Made by a program: the position numbers and the translations under genes. DNA of 64,000 nt from JBIOHP01 sp044449065. Lineage in GTDB: Bacteria > Bacteroidota > Ignavibacteria > UBA10030 > SZUA-254. Below, piece after piece: positions 16,852-24,865 of this stretch. Within the stretch, counting starts at the first letter, position 1. Each line of letters starts with the position of its first letter. Under the pieces are notes generated by a model. That model made no database searches, was not told the origin of the DNA, and saw nothing but the letters and a program-made list of their open reading frames with translations. The stretch spans positions 186,001 through 250,000 of the forward strand of contig JBIOHP010000002.1 in NCBI GenBank assembly GCA_044449065.1, read 5' to 3'.

Positions 16852-18270
16852 TTATTTTAAGAGTATGAGCTTTTTTATATCCATAAAACTTCCGGCGGAG
16901 ATACGATAAAAATACACCCCACTCGCCAACCCGGTAGTGTGAAACTCGACATTATGGTATCCCGCTTGCTCCTGTTCATCCATTAACAACGCCACCCGTT
17001 CGCCAAGAGTGTTATACACTTCCAACGTAACATGCGCGCTTTGCGGCAGCGCATAGCTGATGGTAGTTGTGGGGTTGAAGGGATTGGGGTAGTTTTGAGA
17101 TAAAGAAGATCGATTCGGTACGGAAACACCAGCATCTGTTACTGAAAGCGGTCCAGGAGGAAAGGGAAAAATAGACTTTAGAAAGAATCCTTGATGTGAC
17201 TTACTATTTTCGGAAGCAAACATCCATTTGCAGTTTTGTACTGGGTTAGATGGTGTGTATAAACCAGAAAATTTAGCACCTCTGGCACGTAGTGTTCCAT
17301 CATGGTTTAGTATCAATGTGAAATTAATTAATTCACCAACTTTATAAATACCAATACTATCTTTAAAAATTCCCTTTTCCGTGAAGAGGACTTTTCCATT
17401 ATAAAATGCTATCCCATAGTCGTTACCCCCGCCATAAAATATCCATTGATTGCCGACACAGAAATATGCAGCATCGCCGTTTACTCCGCCTGAGTTAACG
17501 AGTATTTGGGCACTAATCTGAATTGAATCCCCAAGTGATGCTGTATCAAGGGTCCTAACTTCCCCCCATGAGTAATTGTCGATACTGAAGACAGCAAGTG
17601 TATCAAACAAGGGAAACCAAGAACCCTGATTTACATTTCCCTTCCACCAAGCTCCTTCCCAGTGCAAATTGGATAAAGAAGGTGTGACAGACTTGAGAAG
17701 AAATCCTTGGTGTGATGTACTATTTTCTGAAGCAAACATCCATTTGAGCCCTTGGACAGGGTTTATGGGTGTATACAAGCCGGAGAATTTAGCACCTCTG
17801 ACACGGAGCGAGCCATCCTGGTTTAGTATCAATGTGAAATTAATTAATTCACCAACTATATAAGTACCAATACTATCTTTAAAAACCCCTTTTTCTGTGA
17901 AGAGGACTTTTCCATTATAAAATGTTATCCCATAGTCGTTACCCCCGCCATAAAATATCCATTGATTGCCGATACAGAAATATGCAGCATCGCCATTTAC
18001 TCCGCCTGAGTTAACAAGTATTTGGGCACTAATCCGAATTGAATCCCCAAGTGATGCTGTATCAAGGGTCCTAACTTCTCCCCATGAGTAATCGTCGATG
18101 CTGAAAACAGCTAATGTATCGGACGAGGGAAACCAAGAACCCTGATTCACATTTCCCTTCCACCAAGCCCCCTCCCAATTTGAGCTAGTGATAGTGCTAA
18201 TTCTCTGCTGTCCCAGTATGAAAAGTGGACAAAAAAATAAAACAAAAACAAACATTAGATATCTATTCAT
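16852..18270 (-). CDS. Secreted protein with two tandem 172-residue domains and T9SS sorting domain
   Basis: A 472-residue secreted protein with a signal peptide (FVFVLFFCPLFILG). Residues 32-203 and 204 to about 372 are near-identical copies of one domain starting WEGAWWKGNVNQGSWFP; the DNA is also highly similar, so the duplication is recent or homogenised. The domain contains SASLGDSI-like strands and reads like a jelly-roll, possibly carbohydrate-binding, module; that is inference only. The C-terminus is a T9SS sorting domain nearly identical to that of the 404-residue protein downstream. No catalytic motif is recognised. Confidence 0.82.
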   Translation of the reverse strand: MNRYLMFVFVLFFCPLFILGQQRISTITSSNWEGAWWKGNVNQGSWFPSSDTLAVFSIDDYSWGEVRTLDTASLGDSIRISAQILVNSGGVNGDAAYFCIGNQWIFYGGGNDYGITFYNGKVLFTEKGVFKDSIGTYIVGELINFTLILNQDGSLRVRGAKFSGLYTPINPVQGLKWMFASENSTSHQGFLLKSVTPSLSNLHWEGAWWKGNVNQGSWFPLFDTLAVFSIDNYSWGEVRTLDTASLGDSIQISAQILVNSGGVNGDAAYFCVGNQWIFYGGGNDYGIAFYNGKVLFTEKGIFKDSIGIYKVGELINFTLILNHDGTLRARGAKFSGLYTPSNPVQNCKWMFASENSKSHQGFFLKSIFPFPPGPLSVTDAGVSVPNRSSLSQNYPNPFNPTTTISYALPQSAHVTLEVYNTLGERVALLMDEQEQAGYHNVEFHTTGLASGVYFYRISAGSFMDIKKLILLK

Positions 18271-18454
18271 TTCGATTGCCTTTCAAGATTATTTGGGATT
18301 ATATTTGATTCCGTGATATATCAAGTATTCCTCACAGTCGAATCTCACTGCTGAAAATTATTTAAATGCTCGGTAAATAAAATTGGTAGGGAAAAAACTT
18401 ACAAATTGGCTTGTAGTACCAGAAAATACTTAATCTCGATGTTATAATCAGATT

Positions 18455-18520
18455 ACCTCTTTCCTCCATCCCAATACAGGATGTTAGTAAAAGACTTTCT
18501 TAGTATGTTTGGTCGATTCA
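18455..18520 (-). pseudogene. Decayed duplicate of the 3' end of the anti-sigma-like gene
   Basis: Read on the minus strand this stretch encodes IDQTY and, after a frameshift, LRKSFTNILYWDGGKR. The intact gene at 18619 ends with LIDQAYLDNLKNSIRYWDGKNWRKE. The nucleotides also align (CCATCCCA.TAC.GGATG). It looks like the leftover of a tandem duplication, cut off by repeat copy 2. Confidence 0.5.
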
Positions 18521-18525
18521 GTGCA

Positions 18526-18611
18526 GTCTCTGCATTCCTCTGCGAACTTAGCGCCTTTGCGATTAAATCATTCAACGCAGAGACGCAGAGGCCGCAAAGT
18601 TACACAGAGAA
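18526..18611. repeat. CTCTGCG/CGCAGAG repeat, copy 2
   Basis: Left part CTCTGCGAACTTAGCGCC, centre TTTGCGATTAAATCATTCAA, right part CGCAGAGACGCAGAGGCCGC. It separates the remnant at 18455 from the anti-sigma-like gene. Confidence 0.75.
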
Positions 18612-18618
18612 AAGATTT

Positions 18619-20034
18619 TTACGGTAGGCGAGTGGACACTTGATGCTGTATCTCCGTCCGCTCTTTTCTCCAGTTTTTTCCATCCCAGTACCGGATGCTG
18701 TTTTTGAGGTTGTCCAGATATGCCTGGTCGATCAGATGGGGTATTTTGCCTTCCTTGAAAAGCTTGTTGTACATGGTGGTGGTCCATGATGTGGATTTTA
18801 CCTTTAGCGGTCTAAGATCGGGAGTGAATGTATATTCAAAATCATAATGAACATTGTCATTTTCCACCCCGCATGTAAACTGAATGATGCTATCCGATTG
18901 CCGCATATATTGCACTACTGTGTTTTGTTTAAAAATTGGCGTCAATTCGGATTGCGGAAGGCGGATATACATTATCTCAGCCGTTGATGCAGAGTCACCA
19001 AAACCTCTCGAACATGATGATTCCTGCTCACCCACTAATTTTTTCGGGTTAACTACTGCAATCACCGGCATCGAAGGTTTTTTTTCATCGTCCACATCAT
19101 TCAAACCGCACAAAATAATTTCATTATTCCCATCATTGTTAATATCACAGCTATACATTGCCTGAAAATTTCCAAAATGCCAATACTCCCCAAGAACGTT
19201 TCCGTTTTTATCCATACGCAATAAAACATTTGGAGAGCGACCACTAGAAACACTAATGTAAATTTCATTTAATTTGTTGTTTTGCACGGTATCGACAATC
19301 AATGCTTGTCCAGTGATTTCATTTGGAATATTGTATCGGGTTCCCCGAAATGAAGGATATTCCTGAAATGGGATATTTTTAATGAGATTACCGGCTCCAT
19401 CAAATATGTTAACGCCCTTTTGGGGAACTGGCGGTTCTCCGCCCAGCATCAACGTCGTGAGTATTTCGTTGACGCCATTTCCCTCCCTGTCAGTTACTGC
19501 ATAACACCTATTTCCCATAACATCTTCGAGTCGTTTGTCATCGGCAAATTGAGGGAGCGGTCTTTGCCAAAGGGGTCCGTTTTCATGGTTCATCACCTCA
19601 AACATGCCGTTTGCGGGGTTCATAAAAACATACGCCGGGTTTCGATCCAGCTTCGTCGCCACATTGATCAACAACGCCAATCCCGCCGCCAAACCCAGCA
19701 CGCCCGCTCCGCTCGTGATGGGATGCCGGAAAACAAACCGGGTGAATTTTTGCACGCGTGTTTGGGGCAGGTACGGCATAGGCACGCCGTAAAGATCGTG
19801 GAATGGCGCGAGGTTCTCGTTTCTTCTGGCGATGGCTCTTTCCGCGCGGGTAACGGGAATGCGCGGTTTTGTTAGTTCGTCCTTCAATTCCGTATGGAAC
19901 GCGGCGATCTCATCGGCAAGGTCTTTGCAGCCCCGGCACGCGGCAAGGTGCGCTTCAATCTCCGCCCGCTGCCCTTCCACAGCTTCGGCGCGGAGGATAA
20001 AAAGCTCTAATGTATGTTCGTCTATATGGTTCAT
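18619..20034 (-). CDS. Zinc-finger anti-sigma-like membrane protein
   Basis: A 471-residue protein. The N-terminus has the HxxxCxxC zinc motif of anti-sigma factors (His29, Cys33, Cys36 in EAHLAACRGC), followed by a linker and one transmembrane helix at about 107-127. The long C-terminal part (130-471) is presumably periplasmic and contains FG-GAP-like Asp-rich segments such as SCDINNDGNNEI and DREGNGVNEI. This architecture fits a membrane-bound anti-sigma factor with an external sensor. Its likely partner is the sigma-like gene at 20700-21707, one gene away; that pairing is inference. Confidence 0.75.
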   Translation of the reverse strand: MNHIDEHTLELFILRAEAVEGQRAEIEAHLAACRGCKDLADEIAAFHTELKDELTKPRIPVTRAERAIARRNENLAPFHDLYGVPMPYLPQTRVQKFTRFVFRHPITSGAGVLGLAAGLALLINVATKLDRNPAYVFMNPANGMFEVMNHENGPLWQRPLPQFADDKRLEDVMGNRCYAVTDREGNGVNEILTTLMLGGEPPVPQKGVNIFDGAGNLIKNIPFQEYPSFRGTRYNIPNEITGQALIVDTVQNNKLNEIYISVSSGRSPNVLLRMDKNGNVLGEYWHFGNFQAMYSCDINNDGNNEIILCGLNDVDDEKKPSMPVIAVVNPKKLVGEQESSCSRGFGDSASTAEIMYIRLPQSELTPIFKQNTVVQYMRQSDSIIQFTCGVENDNVHYDFEYTFTPDLRPLKVKSTSWTTTMYNKLFKEGKIPHLIDQAYLDNLKNSIRYWDGKNWRKERTEIQHQVSTRLP

Positions 20035-20079
20035 TCTATTATTGTATCATAGCAATTAATGTCTAATGCCGAATTGAGG

Positions 20080-20170
20080 CTCTTTCTCTGCGTTTCTTTG
20101 CGGTCTCTGCGCCTCTGCGTTAAAAACTTTAATCGCAAAGACGCAAAGTACGCAGAGGAGCGCAGAGAAA
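20080..20170. repeat. CTCTGCG/CGCAGAG repeat, copy 3
   Basis: CTCTTTCTCTGCG, then TTTGCGGTCTCTGCGCCTC, a short AT-rich centre, then CGCAAAGACGCAAAGTACGC and AGGAGCGCAGAG. It lies between the anti-sigma-like gene and the GxxExxY gene. Confidence 0.8.
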
Positions 20171-20179
20171 CCCAGAGTA

Positions 20180-20557
20180 TCATATATTGTTTGCTATTCG
20201 GCGGATTCCTTCTTTCAGTTGTTCAACGTGAAAATTAATCACAAGACCGAGTCTTTTATCCAACAAACGCAAATATGTTAATGCCTGCGCATAAACAACC
20301 GGCGGCACAAGATCGATCGCCTTTAGTTCAAGCACGACTTTTTCTTCCACAAGAAAATCAAGCCGGTACCCGCAATCGAGTTTAACGTCGCGGTATACGA
20401 GAGGAATTGGTTTCTGCCTTTCAAATTTCAACCCCTGTTCATTCATTTCAGCGGCAAAACATTCTTCATACGCGCTTTCCAGCAATCCGGGTCCTAAAGC
20501 GCGATGGACTTCAATCGCGCAGCCGATTATCTTATGAGATATTTCATTTTCTATCAT
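20180..20557 (-). CDS. GxxExxY-family protein (PD-(D/E)XK nuclease superfamily fold)
   Basis: A 125-residue protein with the naming motif GLLESAY (residues 24-30). The core also shows Asp67 (YRLDFLV) and ELK (Glu77, Lys79), which fits a PD-(D/E)XK nuclease-like site. The family is widespread in environmental bacteria, but its function is not established. The gene lies between repeat copies 3 and 4, between the anti-sigma-like and sigma-like genes, as if dropped into that unit. Confidence 0.88.
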   Translation of the reverse strand: MIENEISHKIIGCAIEVHRALGPGLLESAYEECFAAEMNEQGLKFERQKPIPLVYRDVKLDCGYRLDFLVEEKVVLELKAIDLVPPVVYAQALTYLRLLDKRLGLVINFHVEQLKEGIRRIANNI

Positions 20558-20599
20558 CCGTTGTATTCTCCAAATTGCACGTCTTTACAATTATAGTTT

Positions 20600-20690
20600 T
20601 CAACGCAGAGGCGCAGCGTGCACAGGGGTTCGCAGAGTGTGACTTTGCGTTCCTTTGCGTACTTTGCGTCTTTGCGATTAAAGTTTTTAA
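20600..20690. repeat. CTCTGCG/CGCAGAG repeat, copy 4
   Basis: CAACGCAGAGGCGCAGCG, then CGCAGAGTGTGACTTTGCG and three TTTGCGT-type steps. Its order is reversed relative to copy 3, so the two copies face each other around the GxxExxY gene. Confidence 0.75.
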
Positions 20691-20699
20691 CCCTTTTCA

Positions 20700-21707
20700 T
20701 CAATAATTCTTTCTCAACTCTTTCATCACCCTTTTCTGCGTGAGCGAATATAAATATTCCACCTTCGCTCTATGGCGTTTGTAATATTCTTCCTTCGTCA
20801 ATCCAGGATAGACCATTTTCATGCGGTCGAACAACGAGACGTCTTCCCCATCGTTGGTCGCAAGCTTGCATTCAAGGTGCTGACCGATGATCTCAAAATA
20901 TATCTCAAAATCTTCCGGATTAACTTTTTTCTTTCCGACGTATTGGGGCTCATTTTCCTTTTTCAATGTTTCACACACCGTTTTCATTATCCCTATCGCG
21001 TCGTTCAACATCAACTGCCCGTCAATATCCGGATAAACGATATCGCCGCCAATATGTTCACAGTACAACGCTCGAAATATAAACGCTATTGTGATAAGCG
21101 GAATGATACGGCTGTAATCAGTTTGCTCGCGCAGGGAGCGGGAGAGTTTTGCGAGGAGCGAGGGGATGTTCTCCATACCCGAAGCAACAGCGCGAAATTC
21201 GCGCTCAAGTTCCCCACGTTCCATCCGCGGCAAATGACGGAGATCGTCGCATAATACCGGGACGAGGCATGTTTCTCCGAAGCGGTCGGTCAACTGGAAA
21301 TTCTGCACCGTCTGAACAGCAAGTTTGATGTTGCGAAGAATCTTTCCCAAAGCAGGGTCGACCTCGTTATAGAACCGGAACAAGCCCTGGTTCACTCTTG
21401 AAAAAACAAGCTGCCGGAAGTGAGAAAGCAATTCCTCTTCCGAGGATTGTTCAACCGGTATGCTTTCAAAATAGGCATTGATCTGAAGCATCCGCCCTGC
21501 GTCATTGCGCGTAAACAAATCGGCAATGCAATCATAGGCGAGATCGTCAAGCGAAAGGGCGAAGAAATCCTTATTCAGGCGTCCGGAGTTAGCCCTCTTG
21601 CGGAGGGAAACGAGCGCGATCTTCTGGCAGCGGAATATGAATTCGTTCACGCAATCATGAGCCGGAGTATCCGAAATGACGGACGATATGATCTGCCGCA
21701 AATCCAT
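20700..21707 (-). CDS. Divergent sigma-factor-like protein (tentative)
   Basis: A 335-residue soluble protein that I do not firmly recognise. The N-terminal part (about 20-75) resembles sigma region 2: a helical stretch with SLRKR, then LSLDDLAYDCIADLF, which recalls the D-aeDltQevFlrlw pattern of ECF factors. The C-terminal end (LTKEEYYKRHRAKVEYLY, then a Lys/Arg tail) could be a region-4-like helix-turn-helix. A zinc-finger anti-sigma-like gene lies close downstream. It is much longer than a standard ECF factor (about 180 residues), so this assignment rests on weak similarity and context. Confidence 0.5.
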   Translation of the reverse strand: MDLRQIISSVISDTPAHDCVNEFIFRCQKIALVSLRKRANSGRLNKDFFALSLDDLAYDCIADLFTRNDAGRMLQINAYFESIPVEQSSEEELLSHFRQLVFSRVNQGLFRFYNEVDPALGKILRNIKLAVQTVQNFQLTDRFGETCLVPVLCDDLRHLPRMERGELEREFRAVASGMENIPSLLAKLSRSLREQTDYSRIIPLITIAFIFRALYCEHIGGDIVYPDIDGQLMLNDAIGIMKTVCETLKKENEPQYVGKKKVNPEDFEIYFEIIGQHLECKLATNDGEDVSLFDRMKMVYPGLTKEEYYKRHRAKVEYLYSLTQKRVMKELRKNY

Positions 21708-21816
21708 TAAATTCTATAGTATTAGGAACTATTTCTTGTCGATGGTAAGAATCGTTTGTTGTGATGTTAAAGATAGAGAAATGGGAGATAAAAAACAATA
21801 TTTGTGGAGCGAAACC

Positions 21817-21906
21817 ACACAGAGCTTTCTCTTTGCGTTCCTTTGCGCCTCTGGGTTGAATCGTTAATCGCAAAGGCGCAAAGTTCGTAGAGAAGCGCAG
21901 AGACGA
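21817..21906. repeat. CTCTGCG/CGCAGAG repeat, copy 5
   Basis: CTCTTTGCGTTCCTTTGCGC, CTCTGGGTTGAATCGTTAAT, CGCAAAGGCGCAAAGTTCG, AGAAGCGCAGAGACGAAAA. The end is nearly identical to the end of copy 1, and both are followed by a terminator-like hairpin. Confidence 0.75.
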
Positions 21907-21910
21907 AAAT

Positions 21911-21943
21911 AAAAAACGGCACCCACTTAAAGAAGATGCCGTT
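21911..21943 (-). terminator. Rho-independent terminator of the subtilase gene
   Basis: On the minus strand AACGGCA pairs with TGCCGTT around a loop of about 14 bases and runs into a T tract. It lies 69 bp beyond the subtilase stop. It resembles the hairpin next to repeat copy 1. Confidence 0.7.
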
Positions 21944-22011
21944 TATCAGAACTCCGGTTTATAGGTTGTCTTGATTACCCCGAGTTGCGGGTACAACAAC
22001 AAATATTTGTG

Positions 22012-24480
22012 CTATCGCTTCATTCCGGTAGTGCGGAGAATCAACACTCCTGCGCTCTTTGTTTTTACCCAGTAGCCGGCGCCCGGAGCAAGCGTGCTGT
22101 CAGATTGATAGGTTCCGTCATAGCCATAATATTGCGATATAACAATGCTGTCCGGTTGCTGGATGATGCTCGAAATCGGAACGGGCGATGAAATACACCC
22201 GATCATATTCCATCCTTTATTGACTATAACAGTATCAAATGACAGTACGCCGCCATCGATGTGTTGGATTATAGTTGAATCAAATTTCAGCCAAAATCCC
22301 GCGCCATACGTTACCGTATCGACCTGCTGATAACCCGCCTGATAAATAAAAGCGCGGGAAATCGTGTTTGAATAGATTGCATTTTTGCTCCGGTCGGAAA
22401 CTGCTTGAGATAACGAAATTAAATTCCATCCCTTTTTCATATCGTACTCATTCGTTTGCGAGCGCAGGTTCCCAAAAGCCGGTCCGGTTGTATCGAGATT
22501 ACTGCGCATGGTGACCGAATATGTTATCCCGGTTGGAGGAGCCGTGCTTATCCATCCCGCCGGTAAACTATCGTGGACGGTGTAGGCGCCGGGGCCGAGC
22601 CCTGTGAACGAATAATTTCCGGAAGTATCCGTGTAGGTTGTCAAGGTAAGCGGACCGGAAATCTTAACAGGCCAATTCGCCAGCACGGAATCTCCTGAAT
22701 CAAACTGACCGTCCCAGTTTATATCGTTAAAGACCTGCCCTTTTATTGTTCCGGTCACAAATTCTCCAAACGTCAGCGTATCGATTCTGCGATGCATGGA
22801 ATCGATCACCGACGTAAACGTGCCGCCGATGGGCGTGGTGGAGATAGCTCCGGGTGAATCGATGGAAACGGTATATGTCCCGAATGTTAAGCTGTCGAAC
22901 CAGAATCTGCCGTTCGCGTCTGTTGTCATGGAATCGATTTTTGCGCCAGTTAAACGCACTTTGATCCCGCTGATGAATGCTTCCCCGACATCCATCGCGC
23001 CGTTGCCGTTGACGTCGTTGAACACCCTGCCTGCAAGCGTCGTATCAAAATAATGAAGCGCCGCCAGAGCATTGATTATTCCCCAGCCGCGGTAATTGTC
23101 GGGCGATGTATGCATGGATGCGGTATTCCTCATCGCATCGCGCACCTGCGCAGGAGTTAATCCGGGATTGGCGCAAAGAACAAGCGCCGCAACTCCCGCC
23201 GAGAGCGGCGTCGCGTATGACGTTCCGCTTCCGTGGTCATATTGATTTGGATAGACGCCATCTGCCACTTTATCCGAAACACCAAGGGCGCAAATATCCG
23301 GTTTAATCCTGCCGTCTACCGTAGGACCATTGGAACTGAACGATGCGCCGTTGCCGGATATATCCACTGCCCCCACCGTAATAATATTGATGCCATCTGC
23401 CGGCGCTATGAGCGTGTTATGTAAAGCATTGTGGCCGCTATTCCCCGCGGCATTAAGCACTACGATCCCGAGCGAATCGGCGCGGTCGCCGGCGCGGGTG
23501 ATGAGCGCCGTTACGCCGTCCATATCCTGCCACGTCAAACTTGGATAAGGCGGATCGAACGTGAGATAACCTAGCGAGGTGCTGGTGACATCCACGCCAA
23601 TACTATCCGCCCATTCGGCGGCTTTCGCCCAGTTATCTTCCTCGATGGGAGTCTCGCTCGAATCGTTTTCCGTGCGGGCAAGAATATAATGCGATTTAAA
23701 CGCCGGACCGATCATGTTGCCGGGATCATTCGCGCCAATCAGGGAAAGAGTGTTTACGCCATGGCTTCCGAATCCGTAATTCGTATCTAATGGTACAACG
23801 CTCGTTTTATGGTCGACAAAATCGTGTGTTGCAATGATCGTCATCGAATCGAACGCCTGGTGCGATGGCAGCCGCACCCCATTATCGAAAACACCGATGA
23901 TAATTCCCTGACCGTAATATCCAAGATCATGAACCGCCGGCACGTTAATCTGCTGCAACTGGGCATACGATGTTCCATAATTGAGAGATGCAACCCCCGC
24001 CGGCTGAGGTGGAAAATCTCCTTTTTTCTCAACCTTGATATCCTCCTTCGGGCGGTCAACTTTCCATCGCCCCACAAGATCGATTTCTTTTACGAAAGGA
24101 AGATTCCGTAACTCATCAATCTGGGATTTCGTGGCAAATGCGCTCACGGCATTGAACCATTTCAACTGGTGCCTCACGCCGGAGACGAGGCCGGTTACGC
24201 GCTGGACATACGATTGATTCAATGGTAAATCTTCGTCGTCAATAACACTCGTATTGTGTCGTATTTTCGTACGGCGCTTAATCGACCTGTCGGAGAGAAT
24301 TTCGCGGGGATTCGATTTGTTAAACGCGCTCTTATCCGTGAAATAGAGGATGACGACTTGTTTGTCGATGGCGTTCATCAGGGGATAACTTCGTTCTAAT
24401 AATTTTCCAAATTTTGCCTGGGGCTGAGCGAAACCGTAGAGGCAGAGGATTAGCAATAAACAGATAGCAGTTTTTTTCAT
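22012..24480 (-). CDS. Secreted subtilisin-like serine protease with SdrD-B-like domains
   Basis: An 822-residue secreted S8 peptidase. It has a signal peptide (residues 1-22), a propeptide, and a catalytic domain with Asp199 (GVFDNGV), His240 (GSHGVN) and Ser421 (GTSYATP), plus the oxyanion-region NAAGNSG. Two SdrD-B-type beta domains follow (GRVFNDVNGNGAMDVGE and GQVFNDINWDGQFDSGD). The last 142 residues (681-822) form a double repeat with KGWNLIS and GAGYWVK motifs, also found in the 1495-residue protein at 43671. No NYPNPFNP sorting domain is present, so its export route is unclear. Confidence 0.9.
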   Translation of the reverse strand: MKKTAICLLLILCLYGFAQPQAKFGKLLERSYPLMNAIDKQVVILYFTDKSAFNKSNPREILSDRSIKRRTKIRHNTSVIDDEDLPLNQSYVQRVTGLVSGVRHQLKWFNAVSAFATKSQIDELRNLPFVKEIDLVGRWKVDRPKEDIKVEKKGDFPPQPAGVASLNYGTSYAQLQQINVPAVHDLGYYGQGIIIGVFDNGVRLPSHQAFDSMTIIATHDFVDHKTSVVPLDTNYGFGSHGVNTLSLIGANDPGNMIGPAFKSHYILARTENDSSETPIEEDNWAKAAEWADSIGVDVTSTSLGYLTFDPPYPSLTWQDMDGVTALITRAGDRADSLGIVVLNAAGNSGHNALHNTLIAPADGINIITVGAVDISGNGASFSSNGPTVDGRIKPDICALGVSDKVADGVYPNQYDHGSGTSYATPLSAGVAALVLCANPGLTPAQVRDAMRNTASMHTSPDNYRGWGIINALAALHYFDTTLAGRVFNDVNGNGAMDVGEAFISGIKVRLTGAKIDSMTTDANGRFWFDSLTFGTYTVSIDSPGAISTTPIGGTFTSVIDSMHRRIDTLTFGEFVTGTIKGQVFNDINWDGQFDSGDSVLANWPVKISGPLTLTTYTDTSGNYSFTGLGPGAYTVHDSLPAGWISTAPPTGITYSVTMRSNLDTTGPAFGNLRSQTNEYDMKKGWNLISLSQAVSDRSKNAIYSNTISRAFIYQAGYQQVDTVTYGAGFWLKFDSTIIQHIDGGVLSFDTVIVNKGWNMIGCISSPVPISSIIQQPDSIVISQYYGYDGTYQSDSTLAPGAGYWVKTKSAGVLILRTTGMKR

Positions 24481-24865
24481 TATTCTCTTGTAATTCCTGA
24501 ATAAATTTTAACTATTATAACGTACCAAAGAACGAGCGAAAAATCAAGGATTTTGGAAAAAAACAATACCATTCGACAATTTTTTCCGACATACATGTTA
24601 CAACAGTTTGAGAATGAATTTTCATCCAGACGTTTTCGGCGGATTGGAATAAATGAGCAAATTCAACTATGGTTTCCGCCTCGCACAACAATATTGGGTT
24701 CTGAATGGACACATGATAATTTCATTATTTTTCATCGAATTTAGCGTAAAATCTTAAATATTAATCTTGAGACTCTCAGAAACTTTTTGTATCTTATGGC
24801 TTGTTCCTTCTATTTAAATTCACCCGGTTATGCGAAATATCATGGAAAATTTTAAAGGTTGAGCG
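24481..24865. other. Intergenic region between divergent genes
   Basis: AT-rich spacer holding the upstream region of the subtilase gene (a TATAAT box on the minus strand near 24520) and the promoter at 24767-24795. A 63-codon open frame inside (24553-24744) shows no family features or codon bias, and I do not count it as a gene. Confidence 0.5.
24767..24795 (+). promoter_or_regulatory. Sigma-70-like promoter of the membrane protein/aldehyde dehydrogenase unit
   Basis: TTGAGA (24767-24772), a 17-bp spacer and TATCTT (24790-24795). The first gene begins at 24866, giving a leader of about 65 bases. Confidence 0.55.

Larger units (their letters stand above)
18271..18618. other. Intergenic region with gene remnant and repeat
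   Basis: This gap holds the upstream region of the 472-residue gene, a frameshifted remnant of the neighbouring gene's 3' end (18455-18520) and repeat copy 2 (18526-18611). No intact gene is seen. Confidence 0.6.

Noticed and set aside
18481..18620. Possible CRISPR array because of recurring repeats
   Set aside because: The CGCAGAG repeats are kilobases apart, in both orientations and without equal spacers; no cas gene is near.
21655..21873. Open frame of 72 codons overlapping the sigma-like gene start
   Set aside because: It runs through repeat copy 5 and has no support beyond being open.
24553..24744. Open frame of 63 codons between the subtilase and the membrane protein gene
   Set aside because: No ribosome site, family motif or operon link; the region is AT-rich promoter space.
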